DNA of 64,000 bases from Lutraria lutraria (Eukaryota; Mollusca; Bivalvia; Venerida; Mactridae), in contig OZ026833.1 in the NCBI GenBank assembly GCA_964023205.1, positions 41,509,137 through 41,573,136 of the forward strand. The letters are read 5' to 3'. A model generated the notes under the pieces. It was not told where the DNA came from. It saw only the letters and a program-made list of their open reading frames with translations, and searched no databases. This document shows, piece by piece, positions 60,119 through 64,000 of this stretch; position 1 is the stretch's first letter; each line of letters opens with the position of its first letter. Position numbers and translations under genes: made by a program.

Positions 60119-62618
60119 CTACATGCTTGTCAGATAATAAGCAGACGACCTATGTCTCTGTTTATTAGCCTGTAGTTTTTGTGTTGTCAATGCAATCAAA
60201 AACAGAAGTGTAGAAAAAGCTGTTATTCCAGCAGCGGCATAAAATGGTACCGTGTAAGATCCAGACTGGTCTCTGATATATCCTGAAATATAGAATAAAT
60301 ATTACATGCTATTGACACACAAAACAGTATACAACCAATAATTATAATCATGTCTATGACAGAACTCGAAATACATCACATGTTGTCAATTAGAATAGGC
60401 ACGTGTGTCCGTATAGAGAAAATAAATCGAAATACCACATGCACAAGATAACCTTCAGCACAAATGCAGGCAACGAAAAGTGTACCCTTAACACAGTGAA
60501 AATTTAATGTAACAAACAATAGTACGTTGTTTAAATATGAAATAATTCTAAGATATATGAATATGCATAAAGATAAATATGTTCGTTTGGTCAACACATA
60601 CCGATAACAGGTCCAGCAATCGCGTTCCCAATACCATTGGCTGAGAAGAGTATACCAATAGCAGTAGGAAGATTCTTGACTCCAACTAAATTCGTCGAGA
60701 TCACACTGAACATTGTAAGGAACATTCCAAGAGGTATTCCAGCGACAGTTAAGACTCCAATAGTAAAGCCTCTGGATGAAGACAACGAAAATCCAATTAA
60801 AACTAGTGTAGATACAAGCGACGCAAAGAAAGGACAGAACAGTGTTGGAATATACTTAGATTGCATCATGGCCCCCGGAATAAGACGTCCAAATAGATTA
60901 ACAATGTTCATAAGGAGCAGGCCGAATGTAACATCGTTTAAGGAAAGACCTTTCTCATCAAATAAGTCAGTAACAAAAATCATTGCGATGCAAATTGCAG
61001 GAAATGCAAGTACACAACCAACGGTAAAAATCACAAAACTTTTATCTCGTAAAATGTATTTTATACTCTGGAGAAATGTCAATGGTCCTTCAGTTTCATC
61101 AGCGTTTACTGTCGTTGCTTTGTCTCCTTGGTGAACTCTTATCTTTCTGGTTTTAGAATCACATTGCAGCACTGGAAAGTGCTCAATATAAAATATGTCA
61201 TTGTCTGTATTTTTAGGCACATCTTTGTCTTTTTCAATTGTTATCTTGTCACCACTTGTTATGACTCTGGCACGTATGTATTGTTGGTACACCCGCAAAC
61301 GTTTAGAATTCATGTTTCCAATCTGAGTCTCTTCCTTTACTACTGGCCGTTTCCAAAGTAAACACCCAGGAATACAATTCATTGTCAAACCTCCAATGAT
61401 CAATAATGCACCGCGGAAACCGTACAGATTACTGAAAATAGTTCACAGATCCTATTCGATTAACATTTCGACTCTTATCAAACATGTGTCCAGTTTAGAT
61501 AAAATTACATATGAATTACTGAGGGTACAAATACGTATGAATAAAAAGAATGTCATTATTTTTGTAGTTTCCTGACCATCTTACTTCAAGAAGGATTACA
61601 AAAACCCTCATCGGAACGGTAACAAGAAACATATTAATATATATAGTAACTATTGTACTATTGACGTATTTCTGGTTTGGACCAAAACTATGTAATTGTA
61701 CCTTAAAAAGGCAAGTATATATGGGTACATCATACCACCAAGGGAGACTCCTGACGCATGTAATGACAGCATTAGCAGTTTTCTTTTACCTTCGAAATGT
61801 TGACCGATGGCAATAGCTGAACAAATGCATAAACATCCTATTCCAAATGCTGCAATGATATGATTAATACATTGACATCCAATCAGTAATATCCAAGCTT
61901 CATGATCATAATGCCCTCATGTATTTACGATCGAATGTTAAGTTTTGAGAACATTGTAACTATGATGCACATATCAAAGCTCCGAATAACAAATACTGAA
62001 TAACAGGATCTAGCAAGAACAGTGTTTTTATTATCATTTCCAACAGAATCATGAGTTTTCATAATGTTACTGTAAATGATATGTATTCATATTTTACGTG
62101 CTTGTACACTTAGGTCTACCAGGTAGATTCTTTTTTACATCTCTGTTTGAAAATTAAGTTATTCAGAATTTAGTTATTAATGGTATGCTTGAAACGTTTT
62201 AATAATAAAAAAAACCCGACAAAGTCTAGACATTCTGATAAAAACCCTAAGTTGCTCTTTAGGATCTATAAATCTTTGATAACCGTATATTTTCGGAATA
62301 ACATTCAAAAAACAAATGTAAATCTATGTGATTATGTACAAACAATTCATTTAGAAAACACCAATGATTGTGCATATGCTGGCAAAAAAAAGAACAGGTA
62401 ATGATTAAAACAAAGCCATATTAAAAGTGGAAACGCGTTTATACTTAAAATCGAGGTAATTAAGTATTGCTTACCATGTATTATTCCATAACAGATTGTC
62501 ATTTGCATTACAGACGTTGTAAAGAAACATCCAATTAGGCCTAAACTAGCAAGCACTCCTCCGCCTATTCCACTAATTACTATTCCAAAGTTGTGGATAA
62601 CGACTCCAGATAACAAGC
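60119..62618 (-). CDS. Monocarboxylate-transporter-like MFS protein, gene F (5' end outside window)
   Basis: Exons on the minus strand are 62618-62475, 61849-61702, 61431-60602 and 60282-60119 (144, 148, 830 and 164 nt), open throughout with GT-AG borders and family phases. They encode helices 2-12: GLLSGVVIHNFGIVISGIGG, GQHFEGKRKLLMLSLHASG (SLC16 motif), LIIGGLTMNCIPGCLLWKRP (helix 6), NLFGRLIPGAMMQ (helix 8), GYIRDQSGSYTVPFYAAAG and a final LTSM. The helix 6-7 loop carries KDKDVPKNTDNDIFYIEHFP, shared with C and close to A. Exon 2 with helix 1, and the ATG-AG first exon, should lie beyond 64000 if spacing follows copy C. It is the intact partner of pseudogene C. The downstream hexamer is a CATAAA-type variant. 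Substrate unknown. Confidence 0.85.
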
Positions 62619-63879
62619 CTGCAAATCAAATAAAACGTTCACGATGTAAGCGACCCAACTAGTGGTTTCAACTAACTTCTCATACTTAGACCAGAACTGT
62701 ATTTCGTCATCACTCACATACTTAGTTCTGAACGTCTCAGCTTTTACAAGAGTTTTGTGTACCACATATAAGGTCAAAGAAGGTACACGTTTTAGAAATA
62801 ATTTCTTTCTGTGCAATACTTTTGATAGAAAATATGCTGTTATGTACAAGAACATCAAAGAAAGGATTTATTGTATAGCGTACTGGTTTTGATATTTGAT
62901 TATCTTCGTAAACCAAGTTACACATTTTAGTTTCGTTTATGCTATAAAAATGCGGTATGTATGACAGCAAATACTTAATAAGAGAAAACATGTTTTTGAG
63001 TATCTGCTTGAAGCGAAACAATCGGTGTCAAATGGTTTGGAATTACTTTTCAGACGTTCACAGATATATATGTGAACGGCAACTCTAAAAAATATGTGAA
63101 AGGATTATATTACTAGTATTAATTTAGCCTTGTAGAGTGGCTATTTCCAGTGCTTCATCAGAATGGAAATCCTGTCTCCTTTCCATTTCAGTTGGTATAC
63201 CGCCGTTATTCAGCAATATTTTAGTTAATTGAGTTCGTGGACAAGCTGAATAATTTCTAAATTTGACGTTGAAATATTCCAATATTTGCAATAGATAAAC
63301 TATATTTCAATTTTTGCTGGTAACTTTTTTCTTTTATCAATCCTAATAAAGTGTGTGTATAGTGGCTGCAACAAAAAATCAGTATTATCTGTTGCTAAGA
63401 CCTAATAACTAACATTCACAATGTAAAAAACGTTTAAATGTTACCGCTTTAATTTGACGTAATTGTCCATTAATGATGTCATTTCACTAATGTTTAGGTA
63501 TGTAAGTAGCGAATCACGTGACTTAATTATATTGCAATACTATGCTAAAATGACGTCTGAAGAAAAGATGAAAAAAAAACGGTAAAACACCAACGCAGAC
63601 TATACGAATAATGTCAGTAGCATTCACCATTCCCCATCGATGGGCAAACACATGTTTATTATCTTCTTATGCTGGGGATCATCCTGAGTCTCATAGTTCC
63701 ACACAGGCAGTCAATTACAGCCAAATATTATTCTACGGCAAGAATTTTCCTAACGTGTAACATCATAGAATTATGTTGATTGCGGATTTTAACACTTTAC
63801 CATTTAAGCATAGATACATGAAAGCTGAATATTTTAGGTAAAATATCGCACACTGTGCATTTCTTAATTATTGTTATAC

Positions 63880-64000
63880 CCTTTTCATTAAGGTCATTTG
63901 TCGAGATTTTTCTAAGGAGCTTGCGCGGAAGCGACCGGATAATTAGTTAACGAGGCGGGATGTTATTTCACCAGGATATTGCGCAAGCCCATGCGTCCAG
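63880..64000 (+). mobile_element. Mariner-like transposase fragment (cut by window end)
   Basis: Colinear with 30960-31075: AGGAGCTTGCGCGGAAGCGA and TTATTTCACCAGGATATTGC are shared, encoding LFHQDIAQAH. It belongs to the segment duplicated between C and F. Confidence 0.7.

Overview
The window is eukaryotic: AT-rich, with intron-split genes and many degenerate transposons. The dispersed repeat types (tRNA-derived SINEs, Tc1/mariner remnants, LINE remnants, and repeats I associate with bivalve genomes) suggest a marine mollusc, probably a bivalve. That is inference; no diagnostic gene fixes the species.

The only protein-coding family I can support is a tandem array of monocarboxylate-transporter-like genes (SLC16/MCT type, major facilitator superfamily). 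All copies are on the minus strand and were reconstructed exon by exon. They share one architecture: a first exon that ends in just ATG-AG, then five coding exons (about 185, 144, 148, 770-830 and 146-164 nt) with identical phases. From low to high coordinate: gene A (3482-9757, intact, 488 aa), gene B (12487-19266, intact, 479 aa, weak acceptor at its second exon), copy C (27268-32464, pseudogene with two stops and a 22-bp deletion), gene D (37083-45217, intact, 465 aa, most divergent), copy E (48095-57750, truncated relic plus an orphan first exon) and gene F (60119-62618, open, 5' end beyond the window). A, C, E and F form one close group, and C and F share several kb of exon, intron and flank. 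B and D are distinct lineages. Expected products are 12-helix plasma-membrane transporters with a long, variable loop between helices 6 and 7; the substrate is unknown.

The rest is transposon-derived or unrecognised. It includes a minus-strand LINE reverse transcriptase split by a MITE (1-2290), a second copy of that MITE in an intron of B (16055-16857), a LINE with ORF1 and endonuclease remnants (23340-24850), a plus-strand LINE behind a tRNA-headed SINE (49308-50770), three mariner fragments (30960-31504, 40218-42002, 63880-64000), a Tc1 relic with its two halves in opposite orientation (33881-34180), a 58-bp satellite inside D (42820-43186), a 1287-bp terminal-inverted-repeat element in the 3' flank of E that carries a hammerhead-ribozyme-like core (46674-47960), and several hairpin-ended mollusc-type repeats. 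About 17.5-23.3 kb and 50.8-54.4 kb show almost nothing recognisable.
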